Positions 25,112-32,670 of a DNA stretch of 64,000 nucleotides are shown here, one piece after another. The notes beneath the pieces are model-generated. The model was not told the origin of the DNA. It searched no databases and saw nothing but the letters and a program-made list of their open reading frames with translations. The stretch covers positions 2,899,501 through 2,963,500 of the forward strand of contig NZ_CP020373.1 in NCBI RefSeq assembly GCF_003957745.1, read 5' to 3'. The DNA is from Shewanella khirikhana (GTDB taxonomy: Bacteria > Pseudomonadota > Gammaproteobacteria > Enterobacterales > Shewanellaceae). The position numbers were made by a program, and so were the translations under genes. The first letter of the stretch is position 1. Each line of letters opens with the position of its first letter.

Positions 25112-26383
25112 ATGGTTGATATTTTTGTCACCTATGGCCCGTGGCTTATTGGCATTGCGGCTGCATTCGGTTTCTTGATGGCTTGGGGTATTGGCGCGAA
25201 CGACGTAGCCAACGCCATGGGTACCTCTGTAGGTTCCAACGCCATTACCATCAAGCAGGCGATCATCATTGCGATGATCTTTGAATTCTCCGGCGCCTAT
25301 CTGGCTGGCGGCGAAGTAACCAGCACCATCCGTAACGGCATTATCGATGCCGGATATTTTGCCGAAGTGCCACATTTGCTGGTATACGGCATGATTTCGG
25401 CGCTGCTGGCAGCCGGGATCTGGTTGGTTGTGGCATCCGCTCTGGGCTGGCCTGTATCTACCACCCACTCTATTGTGGGCGCCATCATCGGCTTTGCCGC
25501 TGTGGGTGTGGGCACCGAAGCGGTAGCCTGGGGTAAGGTTACCGGCATCGTGGGTTCCTGGATTGTCACCCCGGCCATCTCTGGTTTTATCGCCTTCCTG
25601 ATTTTCCAAAGTGCGCAGAAGCTGATTTTCAACACAGATAATCCGCTCGACAACGCCAAGCGTTTCGTGCCCTTCTACATGGCACTGGCTGGTTTTGTGA
25701 TGTCACTGGTGACCATCAAGAAAGGCCTGAAGCACGTTGGTCTGCACTTCTCTGCCGTTGAGGCTTATGCGCTGGCCATCGCCATCGGTATTGCCGTGGC
25801 TATCGTGGGTAAAATCTTTATCAGCCGCCTGAAAATGGCCGATAAAGCCGACCGCCACACTCAGTTTGCTAACGTGGAAAAAGTGTTTGCCGTGCTGATG
25901 GTTGTGTCTGCGTGCTGTATGGCTTTCGCCCACGGCTCCAACGACGTAGCCAACGCCATCGGCCCTCTGGCTGCTGTAGTATCTGTGGTAAACAGCGGTG
26001 GTGAAATTGCTTCCAAGTCCGCACTGGTTTGGTGGATTCTGCCTCTGGGCGCCTTCGGTATCGTGTTTGGTCTGGCCATCTTTGGTAAGCGCGTAATGCA
26101 AACCATCGGCAAGAACATCACTCACCTGACCCCAAGCCGTGGTTTTGCCGCCGAGCTGGCTGCAGCCTCTACCGTGGTTATCGCCTCGGGTACCGGTCTG
26201 CCAATCTCTACCACTCAGACTCTGGTAGGTGCGGTACTGGGTGTAGGTATGGCCCGTGGTATTGCGGCTATCAACCTGGGCGTGGTGCGCAATATCGTAG
26301 TGAGCTGGGTTGTTACCCTGCCTGCGGGCGCCGGTCTGTCCATCGTGTTCTTCTATATCATCCGCGGTATTTTCGGCGGCTGA
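25112..26383 (+). CDS. pit: Low-affinity inorganic phosphate transporter, Pit family
   Basis: The 423-residue integral membrane protein has the two inverted PiT signatures: GANDVANAMGTSVGS near residue 29 and GSNDVANAIGPLAAV near residue 273. About ten membrane helices surround a central hydrophilic loop (KMADKADRHTQFANVEK). Pit carries metal-phosphate with protons into the cell. It is co-transcribed with the DUF47 gene. An inverted repeat follows at 26419. Confidence 0.93.
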   Translation: MVDIFVTYGPWLIGIAAAFGFLMAWGIGANDVANAMGTSVGSNAITIKQAIIIAMIFEFSGAYLAGGEVTSTIRNGIIDAGYFAEVPHLLVYGMISALLAAGIWLVVASALGWPVSTTHSIVGAIIGFAAVGVGTEAVAWGKVTGIVGSWIVTPAISGFIAFLIFQSAQKLIFNTDNPLDNAKRFVPFYMALAGFVMSLVTIKKGLKHVGLHFSAVEAYALAIAIGIAVAIVGKIFISRLKMADKADRHTQFANVEKVFAVLMVVSACCMAFAHGSNDVANAIGPLAAVVSVVNSGGEIASKSALVWWILPLGAFGIVFGLAIFGKRVMQTIGKNITHLTPSRGFAAELAAASTVVIASGTGLPISTTQTLVGAVLGVGMARGIAAINLGVVRNIVVSWVVTLPAGAGLSIVFFYIIRGIFGG

Positions 26384-26418
26384 ACATTCAGTTTAAATCA
26401 CTGAACAAGAGCCAAAAT

Positions 26419-26448
26419 CAAGAGGGAAGTCGCAAGACTTCCCTCTTG
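26419..26448 (+). terminator. Inverted repeat after pit, probable transcript end
   Basis: CAAGAGGGAAGT and ACTTCCCTCTTG form a perfect 12-bp stem around CGCAAG. No T-run follows, so it is either a weak terminator or a 3' stabilising hairpin. Confidence 0.55.
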
Positions 26449-26497
26449 CATTGAGCGCCCCAAATCCCTAGCATGGTGGCACACTTTTGCTGATGAG

Positions 26498-27109
26498 ATG
26501 TTATCTGTGCTCAGACCCCTTTTTCTTGCCGGAGCCCTGCTCCTTTCTCCCGCGCTGATGGCCGACGGCCAGTCCCGTGTAATCTCCGATGATATCTACG
26601 TCTATCTGCACAATGGCCCGGGCACCAGCTTCCGTATTCTGGGCAGTGTCAGCGCCGGTACGCCAGTCACCTTCACCGGCGAAACCTCCAACGACTACGC
26701 CAAAATCGTCGACCACCGCGGCCGCGAAGGTTGGGTACGTGCCGATGCTCTGAGCAGCGACAAGAGCCTGAGACAAAAGCTGGAAGAAGCCGAGCAGGCC
26801 CTCAGTGACAGCAAGGCTGAGCTGGCATCGGTTCGCGAAGAATTCAAAGACAGCGCCGGTACCATTGGCAACCTGCGTGAACAGCTGGCCCGTGCCGATG
26901 AGCTGGTACGCGCCGCCACCGCCGACAAGGCCAGCGCCGAAGAAGCCCGCGACAAAGCCCAGGCCGAAGCCGAGTCCCTGCGTGACAACGAGCGCATCCG
27001 TCACTGGCAGGAAGGGGGCATTATTGCCGCTATCGGTTTGTTCCTTGGTGTGATTCTGGTTTACCTGCCAAGACCCCAGCGCAAACGCGCCGGTCGCTGG
27101 ATGAATTAA
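26498..27109 (+). CDS. TIGR04211-type SH3-domain protein with coiled coil and C-terminal anchor
   Basis: The 203-residue protein has a signal peptide (LRPLFLAGALLLSPALMA), a bacterial SH3 domain (about 28-88, with VYLHNGPGTSFRILGSVSAG and GREGWVRADAL), a coiled coil (about 90-165) and a C-terminal membrane helix (IIAAIGLFLGVILVYLP) followed by basic residues. The layout is that of the YgiM/TIGR04211 family, envelope proteins of unknown role often near phosphate or cca genes. The domain should face the periplasm. A terminator follows. Confidence 0.83.
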   Translation: MLSVLRPLFLAGALLLSPALMADGQSRVISDDIYVYLHNGPGTSFRILGSVSAGTPVTFTGETSNDYAKIVDHRGREGWVRADALSSDKSLRQKLEEAEQALSDSKAELASVREEFKDSAGTIGNLREQLARADELVRAATADKASAEEARDKAQAEAESLRDNERIRHWQEGGIIAAIGLFLGVILVYLPRPQRKRAGRWMN

Positions 27110-27133
27110 CCGCGAAATCCCCTTAAAAATCCC

Positions 27134-27167
27134 CAAGGCCCGGCCAGTTTCAAACGACCGGGCCTTG
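27134..27167 (+). terminator. Hairpin terminator after the SH3-domain gene
   Basis: CAAGGCCCGG pairs with CCGGGCCTTG in a perfect 10-bp stem. The following T-run is weak (TCAATT). Confidence 0.6.
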
Positions 27168-27258
27168 TCAATTGTGCGTTACGCCCGCCTCGATTAATCC
27201 AAATCAAACAATCTTCACATTAGTTCGCCGTCCAGTGTCACCGATCACATTTTGCATG

Positions 27259-27295
27259 TATAATTCACGCGCCCGAGGCGTCAAATTGTATACAA
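27259..27295 (+). promoter_or_regulatory. putA promoter -10 and downstream palindrome
   Basis: TATAAT (27259-27264) predicts a start near 27271. A 10-bp perfect palindrome, TTGTATACAA (27286-27295), lies just after it, where a repressor would block elongation or open-complex formation. The sequence resembles operators of GntR-family regulators. A leader of about 110 bases precedes putA. Confidence 0.5.
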
Positions 27296-27382
27296 AATGA
27301 AAAAGACGTCCGCCGGAGCTTCGGGTGAAGCCGAGCCGTACTACCCGATTACCCCTTAACCGGCCCAGATGGAAAGATAACT

Positions 27383-30300
27383 ATGTTCAAAGCGAGTGAA
27401 GTACTGGCAGGTCGTTACGACAACGCCAATCTCGACGAATTGTTCAGTCTGATCAGTCATAACTACATCGTTGATGAGGAAGCCTACCTCAAGGAGCTGA
27501 TCGCGCTGGTTCCGTCGAGCGACGAAGAGATCACACGCGTCACCAGTCGTGCCCACGATCTGGTGGCCAAAGTACGTCAGTACGAGAAGAAAGGCCTGAT
27601 GGTCGGCATCGATGCCTTCCTGCAGCAGTACTCCCTGGAAACCCAGGAAGGCATTATTCTCATGTGTCTGGCCGAAGCCCTGCTGCGTATTCCCGATGCC
27701 GAGACCGCCGATGCCCTGATCGCGGACAAGCTCTCTGGCGCCAAGTGGGACGAGCACATGTCCAAGAGTGACTCTGTGCTGGTAAACGCGTCTACCTGGG
27801 GTCTGATGCTGACCGGCAAGATTGTCAAACTCGACAAAAACATGGACGGCACGCCAAGCAACCTGCTGAGCCGTCTGGTTAACCGTCTGGGCGAACCTGT
27901 AATTCGTCAGGCCATGTACGCCGCCATGAAGATCATGGGCAAGCAGTTCGTACTGGGCCGCACCATCGAAGAAGGTCTGAAAAACGCGGTCGACAAGCGC
28001 AAGCTGGGTTACACCCACTCCTACGACATGCTGGGTGAAGCCGCCCTGACCACCAAGGACGCTGAAAAGTACTTCCGCGACTACTCCAACGCCATTCAGG
28101 CGCTGGGCACAGGCCAGTTCGATGAGACCGAAGCCCCGCGTCCAACCATCTCCATCAAGCTGTCTGCGCTGCACCCACGCTACGAAGTGGCCAACGAAGA
28201 CCGGGTAATGACCGAGCTGTACGACACCCTGGTTAAGCTGGTGCAGCAGGCTCGCAGCCTCAATGTCGGTATCCAGATTGACGCCGAAGAGGTTGACCGT
28301 CTCGAGCTGTCCCTGAAGCTGTTCAAGAAGCTGTATCAATCCGATGCCTCAAAAGGCTGGGGTCAGCTGGGTATCGTGGTGCAGGCTTACTCCAAGCGCG
28401 CCCTGCCAGTGCTGATGTGGCTGACTCGCCTTGCCAAAGAACAGGGTGATGAAATCCCACTGCGTCTGGTGAAAGGCGCATACTGGGACAGCGAACTCAA
28501 GTGGGCTCAGCAGGCCGGTGAAGGCGGCTATCCGCTGTTTACCCGCAAGGCCGCTACCGACGTGTCTTACCTCGCCTGTGCCCGTTATCTGCTGTCTGAG
28601 GCTACCCGCGGCGTGATCTATCCGCAGTTTGCCAGCCACAACGCGCAAACTGTGGCCGCCATCACCTCCATGGTTGGCGATCGCAAGTACGAGTTCCAGC
28701 GTCTGCACGGTATGGGTCAGGAGCTGTACGACACCCTGCTGGCCGAAGCCGCCGTACCCACAGTGCGTATCTACGCCCCTATCGGTGCCCACAAAGACCT
28801 GCTGCCTTACCTTGTGCGTCGTCTGCTGGAAAACGGTGCCAACACCTCATTTGTACACAAGCTGGTTGATCCCAAGACCCCAATCGAGTCGCTGGTGACC
28901 CACCCGCTGAAAACCCTGCAAGGCTACAAGACCCTGGCAAACAACAAGATAGTACAGCCCGCCGACATCTTCGGTGCTGAGCGCAAAAACTCCAAGGGAC
29001 TCAATATGAACATCATTTCCGAATCCGAGCCTTTCTTCGCCGCCCTGGAGAAGTTCAAGGACACCCAGTGGACCGCAGGCCCGCTGGTAAACGGTGAAAC
29101 CCTGTCAGGCGAACTGCGTGACGTGTTAAGCCCATACGACACCACCCAGAAGGTGGGTCAGGTTGCCTTTGCCGACGAGACTGCCATCGAACAGGCCCTG
29201 GCCGGTGCCGACCGCGCGTTCGCGTCCTGGTGCCGTACTCCGGTTGAAACCCGCGCCAATGCCCTGCAAAAGCTGGCAGACCTGCTGGAAGAAAACCGCG
29301 AAGAACTGATTGCCCTGTGTACCCGTGAAGCCGGTAAGAGCATTCAGGACGGTATCGATGAAGTGCGCGAAGCCGTGGACTTCTGCCGCTACTACGCCGT
29401 TCAGGCCAAGAAGATGATGAGCAAGCCCGAACTGCTGCCTGGCCCTACAGGCGAGCTGAACGAGCTGTTCCTCCAGGGCCGTGGCCCCTTCGTGTGTATC
29501 AGCCCATGGAACTTCCCGCTGGCCATCTTCCTCGGCCAGGTGGCTGCCGCGCTGGCAACCGGTAACACAGTTATCGCCAAGCCTGCCGAGCAGACCTGTC
29601 TGGTTGGTTTCCGCGCCGTACAGCTGGCCCACGAAGCCGGTATTCCAAAAGATGTGCTGCAATTCCTGCCAGGCACCGGTGCCCTTGTAGGCGCCAAGCT
29701 GACCGCTGATGAGCGTATCGGCGGCGTGTGCTTTACCGGTTCTACCGTGACTGCCAAGGTGATCAACCGCGCCCTGGCCGGCCGCGAAGGCGCCATCATC
29801 CCGCTGATTGCCGAGACCGGTGGTCAGAACGCCATGGTGGTTGACTCCACCAGCCAGCCTGAGCAGGTTGTGAATGACGTTGTTTCTTCTGCCTTCACCA
29901 GCGCCGGTCAGCGCTGCTCGGCGCTGCGGGTACTGTACATGCAGGAAGACATTGCCGAGCGCGTACTTGAGGTGCTCAAAGGCGCCATGGACGAGCTGAC
30001 CGTGGGTAACCCCAACTCGGTGAAAACCGACGTGGGCCCGGTTATCGATGCCGCCGCCAAGGCCAACCTGAACGCGCACATCGACCACATCAACCAGGTG
30101 GGTCGTCCTATTCACCAGCTGCGTCTGCCACAAGGCACCGAGAACGGTCACTTCGTGGCGCCAACCGCGGTGGAAATTGACTCCATCAAGGTGCTGAGCA
30201 AAGAGAACTTCGGTCCTATCCTGCACGTAGTGCGTTACAAGGCTGCCGACCTTGGCAAGGTTATCGACGAAATCAACTCTACCGGTTTCGGTCTGACCCT

Positions 30301-30559
30301 GGGGATCCACAGCCGCAACGAAGGCCATGCCCTGGAAGTTGCCGACAAGGTGAACGTGGGTAACGTGTACATCAACCGCAACCAGATCGGTGCCGTGGTT
30401 GGCGTGCAGCCATTCGGTGGTCAGGGCCTGTCTGGTACCGGTCCCAAGGCCGGTGGTCCACACTACCTGACCCGTTTCGTGACCGAAAAGACCCGCACCA
30501 ACAACATCACCGCCATCGGCGGCAACGCTACCCTGCTGTCGCTGGGTGACGCTGATTGA
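27383..30559 (+). CDS. putA: Bifunctional proline dehydrogenase/L-glutamate-gamma-semialdehyde dehydrogenase
   Basis: The 1058-residue enzyme oxidises proline to glutamate. The FAD-dependent proline dehydrogenase barrel (about 100-510) shows VKGAYWDSELKWAQQAG, YPQFASHNAQTVAAI and FQRLHGMGQELYD. The aldehyde dehydrogenase half (about 545-1045) shows SPWNFPLAIFLGQVAAALATGN, IAETGGQNAMVVDS and the catalytic Cys in SAGQRCSALRV. The E. coli protein is about 1320 residues. This one lacks the N-terminal ribbon-helix-helix domain and the extra C-terminal domain, so it cannot repress its own gene that way. A strong terminator follows. Confidence 0.95.
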   Translation: MFKASEVLAGRYDNANLDELFSLISHNYIVDEEAYLKELIALVPSSDEEITRVTSRAHDLVAKVRQYEKKGLMVGIDAFLQQYSLETQEGIILMCLAEALLRIPDAETADALIADKLSGAKWDEHMSKSDSVLVNASTWGLMLTGKIVKLDKNMDGTPSNLLSRLVNRLGEPVIRQAMYAAMKIMGKQFVLGRTIEEGLKNAVDKRKLGYTHSYDMLGEAALTTKDAEKYFRDYSNAIQALGTGQFDETEAPRPTISIKLSALHPRYEVANEDRVMTELYDTLVKLVQQARSLNVGIQIDAEEVDRLELSLKLFKKLYQSDASKGWGQLGIVVQAYSKRALPVLMWLTRLAKEQGDEIPLRLVKGAYWDSELKWAQQAGEGGYPLFTRKAATDVSYLACARYLLSEATRGVIYPQFASHNAQTVAAITSMVGDRKYEFQRLHGMGQELYDTLLAEAAVPTVRIYAPIGAHKDLLPYLVRRLLENGANTSFVHKLVDPKTPIESLVTHPLKTLQGYKTLANNKIVQPADIFGAERKNSKGLNMNIISESEPFFAALEKFKDTQWTAGPLVNGETLSGELRDVLSPYDTTQKVGQVAFADETAIEQALAGADRAFASWCRTPVETRANALQKLADLLEENREELIALCTREAGKSIQDGIDEVREAVDFCRYYAVQAKKMMSKPELLPGPTGELNELFLQGRGPFVCISPWNFPLAIFLGQVAAALATGNTVIAKPAEQTCLVGFRAVQLAHEAGIPKDVLQFLPGTGALVGAKLTADERIGGVCFTGSTVTAKVINRALAGREGAIIPLIAETGGQNAMVVDSTSQPEQVVNDVVSSAFTSAGQRCSALRVLYMQEDIAERVLEVLKGAMDELTVGNPNSVKTDVGPVIDAAAKANLNAHIDHINQVGRPIHQLRLPQGTENGHFVAPTAVEIDSIKVLSKENFGPILHVVRYKAADLGKVIDEINSTGFGLTLGIHSRNEGHALEVADKVNVGNVYINRNQIGAVVGVQPFGGQGLSGTGPKAGGPHYLTRFVTEKTRTNNITAIGGNATLLSLGDAD

Positions 30560-30580
30560 TAACGCATTTCGCGTAAAAGA

Positions 30581-30612
30581 AAGCCGGGCTGATGCCCGGC
30601 TTTTTGTTTTTC
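30581..30612 (+). terminator. Rho-independent terminator after putA
   Basis: AAGCCGGGC pairs with GCCCGGCTT around TGAT and is followed by a T-rich stretch (TTTGTTTTTC). Confidence 0.88.
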
Positions 30613-30678
30613 TTGCCTTAAGCAGACTTTGTCTATACTTGAAAAATCCCCAGTAGCAACCCACACAGGACAGGCCAG

Positions 30679-30855
30679 ATGAGCGATAAAATGCTGACAT
30701 TGGACGAGGTCGCAAAAATCCTCGATCAAAAACCCATCACCATCAAGCGTTATGCACGGGAAAACCTGCTCTCGGCTCAGGGAGAAGGTGATGATTTGAT
30801 GTTCAAAGAAGACGAAGTAATGCGCTACCTGGAGTTTTCAAAAAGACTTGGTTAA
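30679..30855 (+). CDS. 58-residue helix-turn-helix (MerR/excisionase-like) DNA-binding protein
   Basis: An ATG at 30679 opens a 58-codon frame ending in TAA at 30853-30855. The product begins MSDKMLTLDEVAKILDQKPI, then TIKRYARENLLSAQGEGDD, and ends with EVMRYLEFSKRLG. The pattern of a helix-turn-helix (LDEVAKILDQKPITIKRYARE) followed by a small wing and a C-terminal helix matches HTH_17/excisionase-like folds. The upstream AGGACAGGCC gives a ribosome-binding site at moderate spacing. It lies alone between the putA terminator and another terminator. Its target is unknown. Confidence 0.65.
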   Translation: MSDKMLTLDEVAKILDQKPITIKRYARENLLSAQGEGDDLMFKEDEVMRYLEFSKRLG

Positions 30856-30884
30856 CCCGGTTTGGATTAACCCGGTTTGGACTA
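30852..30884 (+). repeat. Two-copy 15-bp direct repeat after the small HTH gene
   Basis: TTAACCCGGTTTGGA occurs twice in tandem, beginning at the stop codon of the HTH gene, followed by a third partial unit (CTAACC). Each unit contains the self-complementary AACCCGGTT. Confidence 0.6.
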
Positions 30885-30894
30885 ACCAGAAGGC

Positions 30895-30922
30895 AAAAAA
30901 CAGGGCAAAGGCCCTGTTTTTT
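30895..30922. terminator. Bidirectional terminator between the HTH gene and cydC
   Basis: AAAACAGGGC pairs with GCCCTGTTTT around AAAG, with an A-run on the left and a T-run on the right. It can end both convergent transcripts. Confidence 0.85.
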
Positions 30923-30942
30923 ATTACTGAATTAACCGCCTT

Positions 30943-32670
30943 TTAGCCCTTGGCGAGGGAAAGCGCCCGATACTCCGGATGACTGCCAAGCAGCTCATCA
31001 TGGCTGCCACTGGCAACAATCCGGCCATTTTCCAGCAAATGAATCGCGTCCATCTGTGCCATGGCAGTCAGGCGGTGGCTGATCATGACAAGTGTTTTGC
31101 CTTCTGCGTGGGCAAACAGCTGCGCCAGCATCCGCAGCTCAGTGCGTCTGTCGAGACCTTCGGTGGGCTCATCAAGCAGCAGCAAGGGCGTGTCCCTCAG
31201 TAGTGCCCTGGCAATACCAATCCGTCGCTGCTCACCGCCAGAGAGCATACGGCCGCCCTCACCTATCCAGACTTTAAGCCCTTCTTCACCCTCGGCAAGA
31301 TAGGCTAAATCCACCCTGGCGAGTACCTCAAGCAGCGCCTCATCGCTTGGTTTGTGCTCACAGGCGATGGCAAGGTTATCCCGAAGTGAGCCTGCGAACA
31401 GATGCACCCGCTGACTGACGACTGTCATTGATGCCCGCAGCGCCGCTTCCGAGAGCTGCCCAATATCCGTATTACCGATGGAAATGCGACCACTGTCGGC
31501 ATCGTAGCCCCGGGTCAGCAGGGTAAATAGACTGGACTTGCCCACACCGGTTTTACCCAGAATTGCCACTCGTGCGCCCGCTGGAACAGTCAGCTCAAGA
31601 CCGCTGAGCACCTGGGTATTGGCATCATAGCCAAAATGCACTGCATCGAAGCGCAGGTCACCGCGGGCGGCTTGAAGCTGTGGCCCAAAGCAAATCGAAG
31701 ACTCGGTATCTATCAGTGCCTTCACCCGATCGCTGGCAGCGAGACAGCCCGATAGCTGGGTAAAGGCGCCAGCCAGCGGCATCATCATTTCCATTACCGC
31801 CAGCGAGGCAAACAGCACCATAGCCGCCAGCGGCCCCGGTGGCACTCGCTCACCCACACCGGATGCAGCCAGATACAGAATGGTCAGCACCAGCGCGCCG
31901 TGGGCGAGAATAATTGCCGCCTGGGACAGCCCCTGCAAACTCGCCATCCGCGCCTGGGCTTTTTGCCAGTCGGTCTCAGCGCCATCGAGACTATTGCGAT
32001 AACCCACCAAAGCGCCAAACAGCGACAGCTCGGCAATACCGCCAAGGTACTCCATGGTCAGCACCCGGTAGCGGCGCTTGCCGTTCACCACGGCAGCGGC
32101 ACTGTTTCGCCCGAGCAGATAGAAGGTGACCGGGATCAGCAGCAAACAGGCGAGCAAGCCGCCGCAAAGCACCATTGCAAGCTTGGTATCGAACCAGCCA
32201 ATAAAGGCAAACAGCGCCAGCAACACAGCCAAAAAGGCGCCCATCGGCACCATCAATCGCAGATAAAAGTGATCCAGGGTATCGATATCGGCCACCAGCC
32301 GATTCAAAAGCTCACCACGGCGAAAGTGACTCAGCTCACGATCGCCAAGTGGCATGAGCGCGCGCCACACCTTTACCCTAAGCTCAGTCAGCAGGCGGAA
32401 GGTGGCCTCGTGGGTCGCCAACCGCTCGCCGTATCGGCTGGCAGTACGGGCAATGGATAAGAAACGCACCCCTCCGGCGGGGGTAAAGAAGTTAAACGCC
32501 TGAGCTGTGGCCACACTGAGCCCCGCCACCGCCGTGGCCGATAAAAACCAGCCGGAAAGCGACAGCAGTCCAATTCCCGCCAACAGCGTGGTGATGGCAA
32601 GCAGCAGCCCGGTGAACATCATCAGCCATTGGCGTTTCAGCAGCGGCAAGAAGAGCTTGAACAGACTCAT
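30943..32670 (-). CDS. cydC: Heterodimeric cysteine/glutathione ABC exporter subunit CydC
   Basis: The 575-residue ABC exporter half-transporter has six membrane helices (about 15-300) and an ATPase domain with Walker A (GKTGVGKSS), signature LSGGEQRRIGIARALL and Walker B LLLLDEPTEGLD. With CydD it exports cysteine and glutathione to the periplasm, which is needed for cytochrome bd and c-type cytochrome assembly. It overlaps the cydD stop by four bases, giving the usual cydDC order. Confidence 0.92.
   Translation of the reverse strand: MSLFKLFLPLLKRQWLMMFTGLLLAITTLLAGIGLLSLSGWFLSATAVAGLSVATAQAFNFFTPAGGVRFLSIARTASRYGERLATHEATFRLLTELRVKVWRALMPLGDRELSHFRRGELLNRLVADIDTLDHFYLRLMVPMGAFLAVLLALFAFIGWFDTKLAMVLCGGLLACLLLIPVTFYLLGRNSAAAVVNGKRRYRVLTMEYLGGIAELSLFGALVGYRNSLDGAETDWQKAQARMASLQGLSQAAIILAHGALVLTILYLAASGVGERVPPGPLAAMVLFASLAVMEMMMPLAGAFTQLSGCLAASDRVKALIDTESSICFGPQLQAARGDLRFDAVHFGYDANTQVLSGLELTVPAGARVAILGKTGVGKSSLFTLLTRGYDADSGRISIGNTDIGQLSEAALRASMTVVSQRVHLFAGSLRDNLAIACEHKPSDEALLEVLARVDLAYLAEGEEGLKVWIGEGGRMLSGGEQRRIGIARALLRDTPLLLLDEPTEGLDRRTELRMLAQLFAHAEGKTLVMISHRLTAMAQMDAIHLLENGRIVASGSHDELLGSHPEYRALSLAKG

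Noticed and set aside
29126..30715. 529-codon open frame on the minus strand across putA
   Set aside because: It lies wholly opposite a strongly conserved putA; composition is Gly/His/Val-rich as expected of an antisense shadow, with no recognisable domain or start signal.
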